From Bacteroidales bacterium (GTDB taxonomy: Bacteria > Bacteroidota > Bacteroidia > Bacteroidales > UBA3824), in NCBI GenBank assembly GCA_017535325.1, contig JAFXUC010000024.1, forward strand, positions 62,001 through 126,000: a stretch of 64,000 bases of DNA, read 5' to 3'. Under the pieces are notes generated by a model. The model was given only the letters and a program-made list of their open reading frames with translations, ran no database searches and was not told where the DNA came from. A program made the translations under genes and the position numbers. Below are positions 32,095 to 41,215 of the stretch, piece after piece; the first letter of the stretch is position 1; the number at the start of each line of letters is the position of its first letter.

Positions 32095-35000
32095 ATGGAC
32101 ATACTTGAAGAGATTAATCAAGCCGAGAATATAGTTTTGCCTCAACTAAAAGATTTTCAAAGGGCTACCGTTGAAAGGGTAGATTACCTTTTCCGTAACG
32201 GGCAGGACAGAGTTTTAGTTGCTGATGAGGTTGGAATGGGTAAAACTCTTATTGCAAAAGGTGTTATAGCCAAGACTGCCAAATTGCGTTACGAGGAAAA
32301 CGATGACCTTTTTAAAGTGGTTTATATTTGTTCTAATCAGAGTATTGCAAATCAAAATCTTGATAAACTTGACATTTTCAATTCCCGTGATATAGACGGA
32401 GAATTATCATCTTGGCGGCTTTCAATGCAGTTTTATGCTATTGCAAGGAGTGAAAAAAAAATCAAAGAGCAGGGTAAATATGTTCAAATGATAACTTTAA
32501 CGCCTGAAACGTCGTTCAAGCAAAAAAGTGGAATCGGAACGGCAAAAGAACGTTTTTTGTTGAAACAAGGTTTAGAGCAACTCATAAAACACGATGACAA
32601 TATCAGTTACACCGATAAAAACTTGTATATGTCAAAACTTGACGGGGTAATGCAAGGCGGTGTCAATCATTTTTCTTGGATAAGTTATTCAAAAGAGTTC
32701 AATGTTTTTAATGTAGTGCCGTATAAGTCTGAAATTCATAAACTTCTTTTATCAGAGGAAGATTTTTTACAAAAAATTTACGAATATCTGAGTAATAAAG
32801 GCTGTTCAAAATATTTTGACAACGACAGCCGTTTTATCAACTTTATCCGCAAAAGTTTTGCAAAGGCAAGTATTAAAATGTTGAATCCCGACCTTGTGAT
32901 AATGGACGAGTTTCAGAGGTTTAATTTCTTGATTAACAGCGATGATGAAGAAAACGACGCCGCTATTCTCGCTAAAAGTTTTTTGACAAGTTCAAATCCT
33001 GATTCCGCTGCCGCTAAAATCAGAGTTTTGTTGCTATCGGCAACGCCGTATAAACTATACACAACGCTTGAAGAATTAGACGAGAAAAATAATGATGAAC
33101 ATTACACAGAATTTAATACAGTTATTAAATTCTTGTACAACAATGATTTAAAATTTAAGAATTATAAAAATGTTTGGAATGATTATTCTGTTGCATTAAG
33201 GGAATTAAAAAATGAAGAAAATGCTGTTTTGGTTTTAAAAACCAACAAGGATAAAGCCGAAAACGTTTTATACAACTGTATTTGCCGCACGGAACGAATA
33301 TCGGTAATGGGCAATTCGGATTTCATAGATGATAGCACCAAAAACAATCCGTTGAAAATAAAAGGCAGTGATATAAATGCGTATCTTCACATCATCAAAA
33401 TCATAGCAGAAAATAATATAAATGTCAAATTTTCAATAGATTACATCAAAAGTAGTCCGTACATACTTTCATTTATGACTATATATGATGTAAAAAAGCA
33501 AATTGTCAATTATTTTAGTCATAATCTTGATAAAAAAACGCTTCTGAAAAGTTCGCTTTTGTGGCTGAACAAAGACGATATTAAAAATTATAAAAAACTT
33601 CCCGAAGTTAACGCACGTTTGGAAAGACTTAAAAATGAGGTTTTTAACTCAAAAACGGATGATGTTAAAAACCGTCCGGATTTGTTTCTTTGGGTAACAC
33701 CGTCTCAACCGTATTACGAGTTTGGCGGAGTTTACCGCGGTAGCGAAGGCTTTTCAAAAATTCTCATTTTTTCAGCATGGTCAATGGTTCCGCGAATGAT
33801 TGGCAGTATGATTTCATACGAAGAAGAACGCCGTACTATTGGGCGGTTAATCCGTCAAAAAAACAAAGAAGGCAAAAAAATGACCGCTGATTATTTTGCA
33901 AATTACCGTTATCCTCAGTCCCGTTTGCCGCTTTCACAAGAAACGGTTTTCACACTACTCTATCCGTCAAAATTTTTAGCGGAGATTTTTGTTCCTGATG
34001 TTTCTAACGGGCTTATGCCGTTGCCGGAATTGGAAAAGAAACTTTATAAAATCATAGAAGAAAAACTCCAACCGTTCATTGAGCAATATGACACAAAAAC
34101 GGGCAACGTTGATAACAGTTGGTATTGGGCTGCGCCTATGATGCTTGACGGTTTTGATTACGGAACACTATGGTTGTATTATTTGCGAAGAAGTAACGAT
34201 GAAGATGCCAAACAATTGACCTCAATGTGTCAAAAAATAGAAGACAAAATCATTCACAAAAATTTTGGCAAATGCCCTGATAAAAAAGAACTTATTAATA
34301 CATTGGTTAATATGACGTTAGGCTCGCCGGCTGTGTGCATTTACAGAAATTTGAAAGAACGTGAATTAGCAGTCAAATTGGCACTCCAATTTAGGAAATA
34401 CTTTAATTCTCCTGAACGCACGGCAATTATAGAACTTTCCGTTATTCAGAAAAAGTATAAAGAAAACGACCATTGGCAGGACGTTTTGGTTTATTGTAAA
34501 AACGGCAATTTTCAGGCTATGATTGACGAGTATATTCATCTTTTGCGGGACACATATTCTGATGCCAACAAATTGTATCAAGCATTTGCAGAGTCGCTAA
34601 CAATTCGTACAGCAGCCTATCAAATAGAAACTTACGATGATTTTGGTAATGAAAACAGTTTACCTCCGAAAATCCGAACTCACTATGCAGTCGGCTTTAC
34701 GGATTCAACAAAAGCGGAAAAAGGTATAGCAAGAAAAGATGTGTTGCGCAAGACTTTTAATTCCCCATTTTGGCCTTTTGTAATGGCTTCTACTTCAATA
34801 GGTCAGGAAGGTTTGGATTTTCATCTTTATTGCCGCAAAGTAATGCATTGGAATTTGCCGTCCAATCCGATAGATTTGGAACAACGAGAAGGTAGGATAA
34901 ACCGTTTTAAGTGCTTGGCAATAAGACAAAACATTGCAGAAAGGTATTCTTCTGTGATTGATTATCAGTCAAAAGGCGATTTGTGGCAAAAGATGTTTGA

Positions 35001-35280
35001 AGCCGCTCACACAGAAAAACCGAAAGGCAAAAGTGATTTAATTCCGTTTTGGTGTTTAGAAGAAAATCAAAAGTACAAAATAGAACGTATTTTGGCTCAT
35101 TATCCTATAAGTAAAGACGAGATAATTTATGAAAGGCTTATCAAAATTCTTTCGCTCTACCGACTCACTTTGGGACAGCCTCGTCAGGAAGAACTTTTAG
35201 AATATGTATTCAGAGAGTTTGGAAACTGCGAAGAGTTGAAAGATTTGTTTATAAATCTAAGTCCGTTCTCAAAAAAATAA
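32095..35280 (+). CDS. Large superfamily 2 helicase of a putative defence operon
   Basis: This 1061-aa protein has SF2/SNF2-like helicase motifs: Walker A in VADEVGMGKTLIAKG near residue 45, a DEAH-like box MDEFQRF near 270, motif III LLSATPYKLY near 315, and motifs V/VI in TSIGQEGLDFHLYCRKVMHWNLPSN and DLEQREGRINRFK near 915-935. The long gap between the two RecA-like lobes (~320-700) holds extra domains. SF2 proteins of this kind translocate on double-stranded DNA or RNA using ATP. It is the last and largest gene of the DUF6361-PLD-helicase operon and probably its motor. There is no visible methyltransferase or kinase domain. Confidence 0.85.
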   Translation: MDILEEINQAENIVLPQLKDFQRATVERVDYLFRNGQDRVLVADEVGMGKTLIAKGVIAKTAKLRYEENDDLFKVVYICSNQSIANQNLDKLDIFNSRDIDGELSSWRLSMQFYAIARSEKKIKEQGKYVQMITLTPETSFKQKSGIGTAKERFLLKQGLEQLIKHDDNISYTDKNLYMSKLDGVMQGGVNHFSWISYSKEFNVFNVVPYKSEIHKLLLSEEDFLQKIYEYLSNKGCSKYFDNDSRFINFIRKSFAKASIKMLNPDLVIMDEFQRFNFLINSDDEENDAAILAKSFLTSSNPDSAAAKIRVLLLSATPYKLYTTLEELDEKNNDEHYTEFNTVIKFLYNNDLKFKNYKNVWNDYSVALRELKNEENAVLVLKTNKDKAENVLYNCICRTERISVMGNSDFIDDSTKNNPLKIKGSDINAYLHIIKIIAENNINVKFSIDYIKSSPYILSFMTIYDVKKQIVNYFSHNLDKKTLLKSSLLWLNKDDIKNYKKLPEVNARLERLKNEVFNSKTDDVKNRPDLFLWVTPSQPYYEFGGVYRGSEGFSKILIFSAWSMVPRMIGSMISYEEERRTIGRLIRQKNKEGKKMTADYFANYRYPQSRLPLSQETVFTLLYPSKFLAEIFVPDVSNGLMPLPELEKKLYKIIEEKLQPFIEQYDTKTGNVDNSWYWAAPMMLDGFDYGTLWLYYLRRSNDEDAKQLTSMCQKIEDKIIHKNFGKCPDKKELINTLVNMTLGSPAVCIYRNLKERELAVKLALQFRKYFNSPERTAIIELSVIQKKYKENDHWQDVLVYCKNGNFQAMIDEYIHLLRDTYSDANKLYQAFAESLTIRTAAYQIETYDDFGNENSLPPKIRTHYAVGFTDSTKAEKGIARKDVLRKTFNSPFWPFVMASTSIGQEGLDFHLYCRKVMHWNLPSNPIDLEQREGRINRFKCLAIRQNIAERYSSVIDYQSKGDLWQKMFEAAHTEKPKGKSDLIPFWCLEENQKYKIERILAHYPISKDEIIYERLIKILSLYRLTLGQPRQEELLEYVFREFGNCEELKDLFINLSPFSKK

Positions 35281-35308
35281 TCATAAATCTGCAGCTTGAT
35301 TTAATTTC

Positions 35309-35409
35309 GATAACTTAGCGGAATCGCCTAAAAAATCACACATTCCGCTAAGTTATCCGCGATAGCATAGCGGAATCTGCAAAAAAAATACACATTCCGC
35401 TATGTTATC
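35309..35409. repeat. Two tandem covarying hairpins (REP-like)
   Basis: Hairpin 1: arms 35309-35324 and 35342-35357, 16 bp, perfect. Hairpin 2: arms 35361-35376 and 35394-35409, 16 bp with one G-U/A-C type difference. Both have 17-nt loops. Hairpin 1 pairs CTTAGC with GCTAAG and hairpin 2 pairs CATAGC with GCTATG, a compensated change. No T-run follows either strand. They fill the 178-nt gap after the helicase gene. Confidence 0.85.
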
Positions 35410-35458
35410 TAAAAAAATCAACTTCTCTCTTGTAATATTTGCACCATTTAATTTTCTA

Positions 35459-35848
35459 TTAGCAAACAATTAAACTTTTAATCGTTTTTTTCCCCATCAC
35501 CTTAAAAATCCCGAAAACGCAAATAATTCCAATCGTATACGCCAATAAATCAATCCATAAAAAACCTTGACCAAGCATCATGTGTCCTACAAATGTCTTG
35601 CGAAACGCAACCAAAAACGGCCATGTTATCAACTGCGAAAACTCCACAAGAAAAGCACTTATCAAACTGATAAGTGCGATTGTTGAAAGTTTTTTTCTAT
35701 GCAAAATAATACGCCATATACAGAATACCATCATCGCCCAAAGAGCATCGCCTATTTCATTTGGAATTGAGCCAATTTGTCTTGAAATTAATCCCAAAGG
35801 CATCAAAACAGCAATTCCGATTAGAGATATTATGATATTGCGTTTCAT
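35459..35848 (-). CDS. DUF2809 family membrane protein
   Basis: This 129-aa protein has four predicted membrane helices and the DUF2809 signatures GDALWAMMVFCIWR, LVEFSQLITWP, GHMMLGQGFLWIDLLAYTIGI. Function of the family is unknown; it is an inner-membrane protein, distantly reminiscent of VanZ-like proteins. It is transcribed on its own from the box at 35893-35900, opposite in direction to the defence operon. Confidence 0.85.
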   Translation of the reverse strand: MKRNIIISLIGIAVLMPLGLISRQIGSIPNEIGDALWAMMVFCIWRIILHRKKLSTIALISLISAFLVEFSQLITWPFLVAFRKTFVGHMMLGQGFLWIDLLAYTIGIICVFGIFKVMGKKTIKSLIVC

Positions 35849-35892
35849 TTTTTGGGTGGCAAAATATCATTGTTAATTTTTTTATTTGTCTG

Positions 35893-35900
35893 CAAAGGTA
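35893..35900 (-). promoter_or_regulatory. -7 box of the DUF2809 gene
   Basis: Minus-strand TACCTTTG fits TAnnTTTG, about 45 nt before the start codon. Confidence 0.5.
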
Positions 35901-35925
35901 GAAAAATTCTAATCATAAAAAAAAT

Positions 35926-35961
35926 AAAAACGGAATTGTCTAAAAAGGCAATTCCGTTTTT
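35926..35961. terminator. Bidirectional terminator after the outer-membrane barrel gene
   Basis: Arms 35926-35940 and 35947-35961 (core CGGAATTG / CAATTCCG) form a long stem with T-runs on both sides, 10 nt after the minus-strand stop at 35971. Confidence 0.85.
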
Positions 35962-35970
35962 TTTTTATCA

Positions 35971-38931
35971 TTAAAATCTCGGAGGCTGACCGCCGCCGAA
36001 TCCGCCGCGTCCGCCCTGAAATCCTCCGCGTCCGCCGCCAGGGAAACCGCCCGGTCCAAAACCTCCGGGTCCGCCGTGTCCGTTGCGGGAATCCTTGTTG
36101 CCAAAAATGTTCAAACGGTAGATGATATGCAACATAACGTATGAATTGATTGTGTTGTATTCAATATCACTGCGCTGCATTGCCGAAATACTGCGGCTGT
36201 AACTGCTCAGTTGCTGCAAAATGTCAAAAAACTGAACAGAAACCGTAAGGGCTTTCCCTTTTAAGAAACTCTGCGAAATCTGTGCATTCCAGACAACCTC
36301 ATCGGTATTCATAGAATTGTCGCTGTAACCGCGGCGGCACTGATTGTGAACCTCGTTCGTAATGCTTGTTCCCCAAGGCATATAAATATTGAAAGAGCCT
36401 CCGTAAGAAAACTGCTTGGTGTCAAGATTGCTCTGTTTCTGCAACTCGTTGTTGGTGTGCGTATAATTAATGCTTCCGTCAAGAGAGATTTCCACCCAGC
36501 CTTTGCGCCAAGTACCTTGCAAACGCTCCATCACAGTTGTTGTATGAGTAGTGTTCTTTTTTGAAACCATGTCCTGATAAAGATAGCCCACATAATTATT
36601 GTAGTTTAACATGGTGAAAGTATTAACGTTCCATACGCCCGCTGTGTCAAGAGCCGTATTAAACATAAAACCGGAATTGATTCCCCAGTTGCCGTTGATG
36701 TTTTCGGGGCGCATAATGCGTCCGCCAGTCTTTTCATTGTAAGTTACCATGTTTGAAATGGAATTTTTCGTATTGTTCATATTTACAAACGTCATAATAG
36801 TGCGCATGTGCTCACGGATATACGTGTTGTAATTAAGACGAAGATTGTTGGTAAACGAAGGTTTCAAACCGGGATTGCCTTTGGTAATATTCAACGGGTC
36901 GCTGTCATCGGTGATGTCAAGCAAATCGCTCATGGAAGGCTGAGAAGTGCTTCCACGGTAAGTGATTTCCAAGCGGGTAAGGTCGTTGAGATTATAACGG
37001 TACTCAAAAGTAGGCGTTACGTTAAAAACGCTCCTTGTAGTGTCGGTATAAACGCCCTGATAATTCTGAATAAATTTGGTCTGCTGAGGCTGCATCATCG
37101 CACCGACATTGAGTTGGTATTTGTCGCGTACCATGCGGAAATTAACGTTCATGTCGTGAATGTAATTTTTGTACTCCGAAAAACGGCTCAGCGACTCGTC
37201 ATAGTAAGCATCGCCGAAGGGAGCGTTGACGTGCGCCAAAAAGTTGTCCCACTTGCGGTACTCAGGCGTTACGCCGGAGAAAGGATTCTGATTAAAACGA
37301 CTGTAATCGTATGTGGAACGGTCGCTCTTGCTGTATTTGTACTGAAATTGATAACTGAACTGCAAGTATGTGCGTTTCCACAACGGTTCGCTGTATGAGG
37401 CCTGAACCGCATAGTTCCAGTTGTCGGTAGGCGTAAGATTATAACGGCTTGTGTAATATGTTGAATCGTTGCCAGCAGCCGTCTGAATCTGATACAGAAT
37501 AACATCGCTTGTGGTGATTTGTTTGCTTTCAGAATCGGAATAACCGCCCTCGCCTCGGAGAGTTACGTTGCGTCCCTCGTTGCTTAATTTGCGGTTGAAC
37601 TGCAATGTTCCGTTAAGACGTTTGTCAGAGCCGTATGTAAGATTGCTGTTGCTGCGGTAATTGACCATCATCTGGTCTGCGGCAAGACTTTCTATGGAAG
37701 AAAGTTCCAAGGGGTCAAAAACATAAAGGTAAGGATCGTCGGTATAAGAGGCAGAAAGACTTCTGACTGTTCCGTCATTGGTGGAAAACTGCGCCGTAGG
37801 TCTGAACAAAATGTTGGTCATGGAATCCGGCTGCCATTCCAAACGTCCCTGAAAATTCCAACTGTCGGCGCACGAGTACTTTTGGTTTGTTGAATTTGAA
37901 AACGCGCCGGCTTTGCTGACAAAACTTTCTATCGACTGTCTGCTGAAAATGTCGCCGTCACTGTGGTTCCAACGCACGCTGCCGTCAATTTTCAACTTGT
38001 TTTTTTCCTCAAAATTATAATTAAGACCGGCCATTTTAGTAGCGTTGAGACCGTTGCCGTTACCGCCGAAACGGGGACGTCCTCCGAATCCGAAACCACG
38101 GTCGTTGATGTTGTTGGCATTGGTCATAATCATAATGCGCTGTTTGTCAGCGAAAAACGCACCCATACCGCGCCAAGAATAACGGTCTTTGGTTCCAAGT
38201 CCCAAATCAAGATTTGTGAACATACCTTTGTTCATTCCCGGTTTCAAACCAAAATCAAGCACGGTTTCCTCGTTGCCGTCCTCAATACCGGTAATACGCG
38301 CCATGTCGCTTTTTTGGTCGTATGCTTTTATCTTGTTGACTATGGAAGTCGGGAGGTTTTTCATGGCTGTTTTTGTGTCGCCTGTCATAAACTCTTTGCC
38401 GTCAACGAGAATTTTTTTCACTTCCTTGCCGTTGATTGTGATTTTTCCGTCGTCGTCAATTTCCGCGCCGGGAAGTTTTTTTACAAGTTCCTCTATCGCA
38501 GAGCCTTCGGGGGTGCGGAAAGCGTCGGCGTTATAAACAAAAGTGTCTTGCTTTACCGTCATTTTGGCAGCGTATGCCGTTGCCACAGCCTCTTCCAATT
38601 CTACGGACGAAGGTTTTATCACAAGTTTGCCGAGGTTGACATTTTTAGCCTGCTTTATAGAAACCGCTTTTACGAGCGGCTCAAAACCAACGCTTGTTAC
38701 TTTTATCACAAAATCACCGTCTGAGGGAGCGTTCATTTTGAATGCGCCCCGATCATCACTGATGGCACCCGTTACCAAAGAACTGTCGGTTTTCAACAGT
38801 CTGACCGTTGCCTGATACGCAGGCTCTTTGGTGTCGCCGTCAATCAAAATACCTGAAATTTCTCTTTCCTGAGCCAATGCTGAGACCGACACAAAAATCC
38901 ACAGGGCCATCAGCCAAAAAACTTTCTTCAT
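35971..38931 (-). CDS. Outer-membrane beta-barrel protein with carboxypeptidase-regulatory-like domain (TonB-receptor-like)
   Basis: This 986-aa protein has a signal peptide (ending SALAQ), a carboxypeptidase-regulatory-like beta-sandwich at residues ~22-110 (EREISGILIDGDTKEPAYQATV), a plug-like region (PEGSAIEELVKKLPGAEIDDDGKITINGKEVKKILVDGKEF) and a long barrel with many aromatic-rich strands (OMP_b-brl_3 type). The C-terminal ~45 residues after the last strand are extremely rich in Gly with Arg, Phe and Pro (GGRGGF, GGFPGGG), an unusual tail outside the barrel. Family members import or export unknown ligands; there is no partner SusD gene, so substrate is unknown. Confidence 0.85.
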   Translation of the reverse strand: MKKVFWLMALWIFVSVSALAQEREISGILIDGDTKEPAYQATVRLLKTDSSLVTGAISDDRGAFKMNAPSDGDFVIKVTSVGFEPLVKAVSIKQAKNVNLGKLVIKPSSVELEEAVATAYAAKMTVKQDTFVYNADAFRTPEGSAIEELVKKLPGAEIDDDGKITINGKEVKKILVDGKEFMTGDTKTAMKNLPTSIVNKIKAYDQKSDMARITGIEDGNEETVLDFGLKPGMNKGMFTNLDLGLGTKDRYSWRGMGAFFADKQRIMIMTNANNINDRGFGFGGRPRFGGNGNGLNATKMAGLNYNFEEKNKLKIDGSVRWNHSDGDIFSRQSIESFVSKAGAFSNSTNQKYSCADSWNFQGRLEWQPDSMTNILFRPTAQFSTNDGTVRSLSASYTDDPYLYVFDPLELSSIESLAADQMMVNYRSNSNLTYGSDKRLNGTLQFNRKLSNEGRNVTLRGEGGYSDSESKQITTSDVILYQIQTAAGNDSTYYTSRYNLTPTDNWNYAVQASYSEPLWKRTYLQFSYQFQYKYSKSDRSTYDYSRFNQNPFSGVTPEYRKWDNFLAHVNAPFGDAYYDESLSRFSEYKNYIHDMNVNFRMVRDKYQLNVGAMMQPQQTKFIQNYQGVYTDTTRSVFNVTPTFEYRYNLNDLTRLEITYRGSTSQPSMSDLLDITDDSDPLNITKGNPGLKPSFTNNLRLNYNTYIREHMRTIMTFVNMNNTKNSISNMVTYNEKTGGRIMRPENINGNWGINSGFMFNTALDTAGVWNVNTFTMLNYNNYVGYLYQDMVSKKNTTHTTTVMERLQGTWRKGWVEISLDGSINYTHTNNELQKQSNLDTKQFSYGGSFNIYMPWGTSITNEVHNQCRRGYSDNSMNTDEVVWNAQISQSFLKGKALTVSVQFFDILQQLSSYSRSISAMQRSDIEYNTINSYVMLHIIYRLNIFGNKDSRNGHGGPGGFGPGGFPGGGRGGFQGGRGGFGGGQPPRF

Positions 38932-39041
38932 CTTTTATTTTATTTTTATCCAATTTTCTTAACAAGTATTAATTTGACACTTGACAAAGAAAAAAGTTTA
39001 ACCAAAGAAGGAATAATTTTGGTTTTCCCGCAAAAAAAATC

Positions 39042-39049
39042 TAATTTTG
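39042..39049 (+). promoter_or_regulatory. -7 box of the SGNH/O-acylation operon
   Basis: TAATTTTG fits TAnnTTTG, about 23 nt before the first SGNH gene. Confidence 0.55.
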
Positions 39050-39072
39050 CAGTTTCAAAAAAATATTGAAAA

Positions 39073-40641
39073 ATGGTAAAACCGGAACGGACACTGATTT
39101 TTTTTGTTTTCATTCTGATTTTTTTAGGACTTTTGACGGTGGTTTTCCCGAAAAACGGCATAAAAATCGGAAATGACGTAACTTTACATTTCCCTGATTT
39201 AAAGGAATTTATGGCGGAAAGTCTGCCAAAGGCGGATTCTGTGGATTCTACAAAGGCAATTTTTATTGCCGACAACGATTTGGCGGTTATCGAACAAGAT
39301 ACGGCGCAGTTTGTGGAACACGAGGAAGTGATTGATTCTGCGGTATTTGAGTTTAAACCGAGGGCTATTTCAACAGATTCGTTAAGACAGCCTTTGGATT
39401 TGCCAGCCTCTGGCGTAAAATGTCTGGAAAACCTTTTTGCCGCACTCATCGACCCCGACGAATTGAAACACGTTGTCCGCATAATGCATTATGGTGATTC
39501 TCAGATAGAAACGGACAGAATAACGAATTATTTGCGCTATAAATTGCAGCAACAGTTCGGCGGTTCGGGTCCCGGTCTTATCCCCGCAAAAACCGCTTAC
39601 GACTACAAATCACCGTGCGCCGTTACCAATTCTGAAAACTGGAAACGCTACACGGTGTTCCCCGCAATAGACTCAACGGTAAAACATTCAAACTACGGCG
39701 TTTTGGGCGCGTTCTGCACTTTCGGACCGTTAAGAAAAGTAACCACGGAACACACCAAAAAAGCGGAAAATGATTCGACTCAAACCGCTGATTCCATGCC
39801 AGTTGTCGCAGAAACAGAAGAAGTGGAAAAACCAAAAGAAATGCTAACGGGAACAATTTCTTTTACGCCGTCAACGCTGAGACAAAATCTCAAAGTGATA
39901 AAAAAATGCAGACTTTTTTACGGCAATACCGGCGATGTCTGCGGCGTTAAAGTTTTTGACGGAGAAACGGTTTTGTACGATGAAAAACTGAAACCGACGG
40001 AATTTTACTCGTCAAAACTTTTCAATTTTTCAGAGCCGCCAAATGATTTGAAAATTGAATTTTCGTCGCCGCAAAGCCCTGAAATTTACGGTTTTGCACT
40101 TGACGGCAACAGCGGCGTGGCGGTTGACAATATCGCGCTCAGAGGTTGCAGCGGAACGATTTTCACGAAAATCAACGGCAAAATGCTGGCGCAAATGTAC
40201 AACGAACTTAATGTCAAATGCGTGATTCTCCAATTCGGCGGAAATGCCGTGCCGTACATGACCGAAGAACGCCTGAACGCTTTTAAAAGTATGTTCGCCG
40301 CTCAAATACGGTATATAAAACGGCTTTGTCCGAAAATGTCAATCATCGTTGTAGGCCCTGCCGACATGAGTACAAAGGTCGAAGACAGATACGAAACTTA
40401 CGAAATTTTGCCGCCTTTGGTTGAAGCGTTGAAATCTGCGGCTCTGAGCAACGACTGTGCGTTTTGGGACATGTACGCGGCAATGGGCGGCGAAAATTCC
40501 ATGCCAGACTGGGTTTATCACGACCCTCAGTTGGCGGAAAAAGATTTCGTACATTTTACGCCCAACGGCGCAAATATTATGGCAAGAATGCTTTATACCG
40601 CGATAATTTCAAGGTATAATCAATGGTTAAGAAAAAAATAA
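39073..40641 (+). CDS. Membrane-anchored SGNH-like hydrolase/acyltransferase (first)
   Basis: This 522-aa protein starts with a single N-terminal membrane anchor (residues ~7-26) and a low-complexity acidic stalk, then an SGNH-type catalytic domain: MHYGDSQIETDR (block I, GDSQ) near residue 140, VILQFGGNAVP (block with Gly/Asn), and DFVHFTPNGANIM (block V, D-x-x-H) near the end. Such proteins move or remove acyl groups on surface glycans. It heads a run with a second SGNH protein and an MBOAT protein, the usual partner that moves acetyl groups across the membrane. A toxin-antitoxin pair lies between the two SGNH genes. Confidence 0.78.
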   Translation: MVKPERTLIFFVFILIFLGLLTVVFPKNGIKIGNDVTLHFPDLKEFMAESLPKADSVDSTKAIFIADNDLAVIEQDTAQFVEHEEVIDSAVFEFKPRAISTDSLRQPLDLPASGVKCLENLFAALIDPDELKHVVRIMHYGDSQIETDRITNYLRYKLQQQFGGSGPGLIPAKTAYDYKSPCAVTNSENWKRYTVFPAIDSTVKHSNYGVLGAFCTFGPLRKVTTEHTKKAENDSTQTADSMPVVAETEEVEKPKEMLTGTISFTPSTLRQNLKVIKKCRLFYGNTGDVCGVKVFDGETVLYDEKLKPTEFYSSKLFNFSEPPNDLKIEFSSPQSPEIYGFALDGNSGVAVDNIALRGCSGTIFTKINGKMLAQMYNELNVKCVILQFGGNAVPYMTEERLNAFKSMFAAQIRYIKRLCPKMSIIVVGPADMSTKVEDRYETYEILPPLVEALKSAALSNDCAFWDMYAAMGGENSMPDWVYHDPQLAEKDFVHFTPNGANIMARMLYTAIISRYNQWLRKK

Positions 40642-40647
40642 AGAATT

Positions 40648-40896
40648 ATGAGCAAGGATACTTTAACCGGACTGAGAGATTATCTTTTTGCAACATTGTC
40701 GAAAGATAACATATTGTGGCTGGCTTTTGAACTTCAAAACTATGTCAAAAAAGAACAGGAATTGAAGCCCTACACAACAGACGAAATCAGACAAATGATT
40801 GAGGAAGGCGAAAAACAGGTCGAAAGAGGTGAATATTATACAACAGACGAGGTTTTCCGCAAGTATGAAAAATATATGCAATTGGAAACGGCATGA
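40648..40896 (+). CDS. Antitoxin of a ParE/RelE-type pair
   Basis: This 82-aa acidic protein (GLRDYLFATLSKDN ... YTTDEIRQMIEEGEKQVERGEYYTTDEVFRKYEKYM) precedes a RelE/ParE-like toxin and overlaps it by 4 nt. The C-terminal half is charged and helical, as expected for a toxin-wrapping tail. The N-terminal half has no confident Phd, RHH or HTH match by eye. The call as antitoxin rests on position, size and charge. It begins 6 nt after the SGNH gene with no promoter of its own visible. Confidence 0.72.
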   Translation: MSKDTLTGLRDYLFATLSKDNILWLAFELQNYVKKEQELKPYTTDEIRQMIEEGEKQVERGEYYTTDEVFRKYEKYMQLETA

Positions 40897-41213
40897 AAGT
40901 AATCTGGAACAAAAACGCTGACAGAACGTTGCAGCAGACCGCTGATTATATCATGTCGGAATTCGGAGAAAAATCTATGGCAAAATTTCTGCGTGAAGTT
41001 TACCATATCGCCGACCTTTTGCAGTTTAATCCGAATATGGGACGCATTGAACCACTTTTGGACGGTTTTTCAAAAACGTACAGAAGTTTTGTCGTAACCC
41101 AGTACAACAAAATGGTTTACTATATTGACGGCAACAGAATCATCATAACCGCTTTTTGGGATATGCGGCGTGAACCCGGCAAATTAACCGGTGAAATTGA
41201 AAAAAATAATTGA
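40893..41213 (+). CDS. ParE/RelE superfamily toxin
   Basis: This 106-aa protein has the RelE/ParE fold pattern: VIWNKNADRTLQQTADYIMSEFGEKSMAKFLREVY (strand, two helices), FNPNMGRIEPLL, YRSFVVTQYNKMVYYI and IIITAFWDMRREPGK. The final R-x-x-P motif and the W-D-x-R segment are typical. ParE toxins act on gyrase and RelE toxins on ribosome-bound mRNA; the sequence suggests ParE-like but does not settle it. It overlaps the antitoxin gene and ends 2 nt before the second SGNH gene, so the pair is embedded in the O-acylation operon. Confidence 0.85.
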   Translation: MKVIWNKNADRTLQQTADYIMSEFGEKSMAKFLREVYHIADLLQFNPNMGRIEPLLDGFSKTYRSFVVTQYNKMVYYIDGNRIIITAFWDMRREPGKLTGEIEKNN

Positions 41214-41215
41214 AA

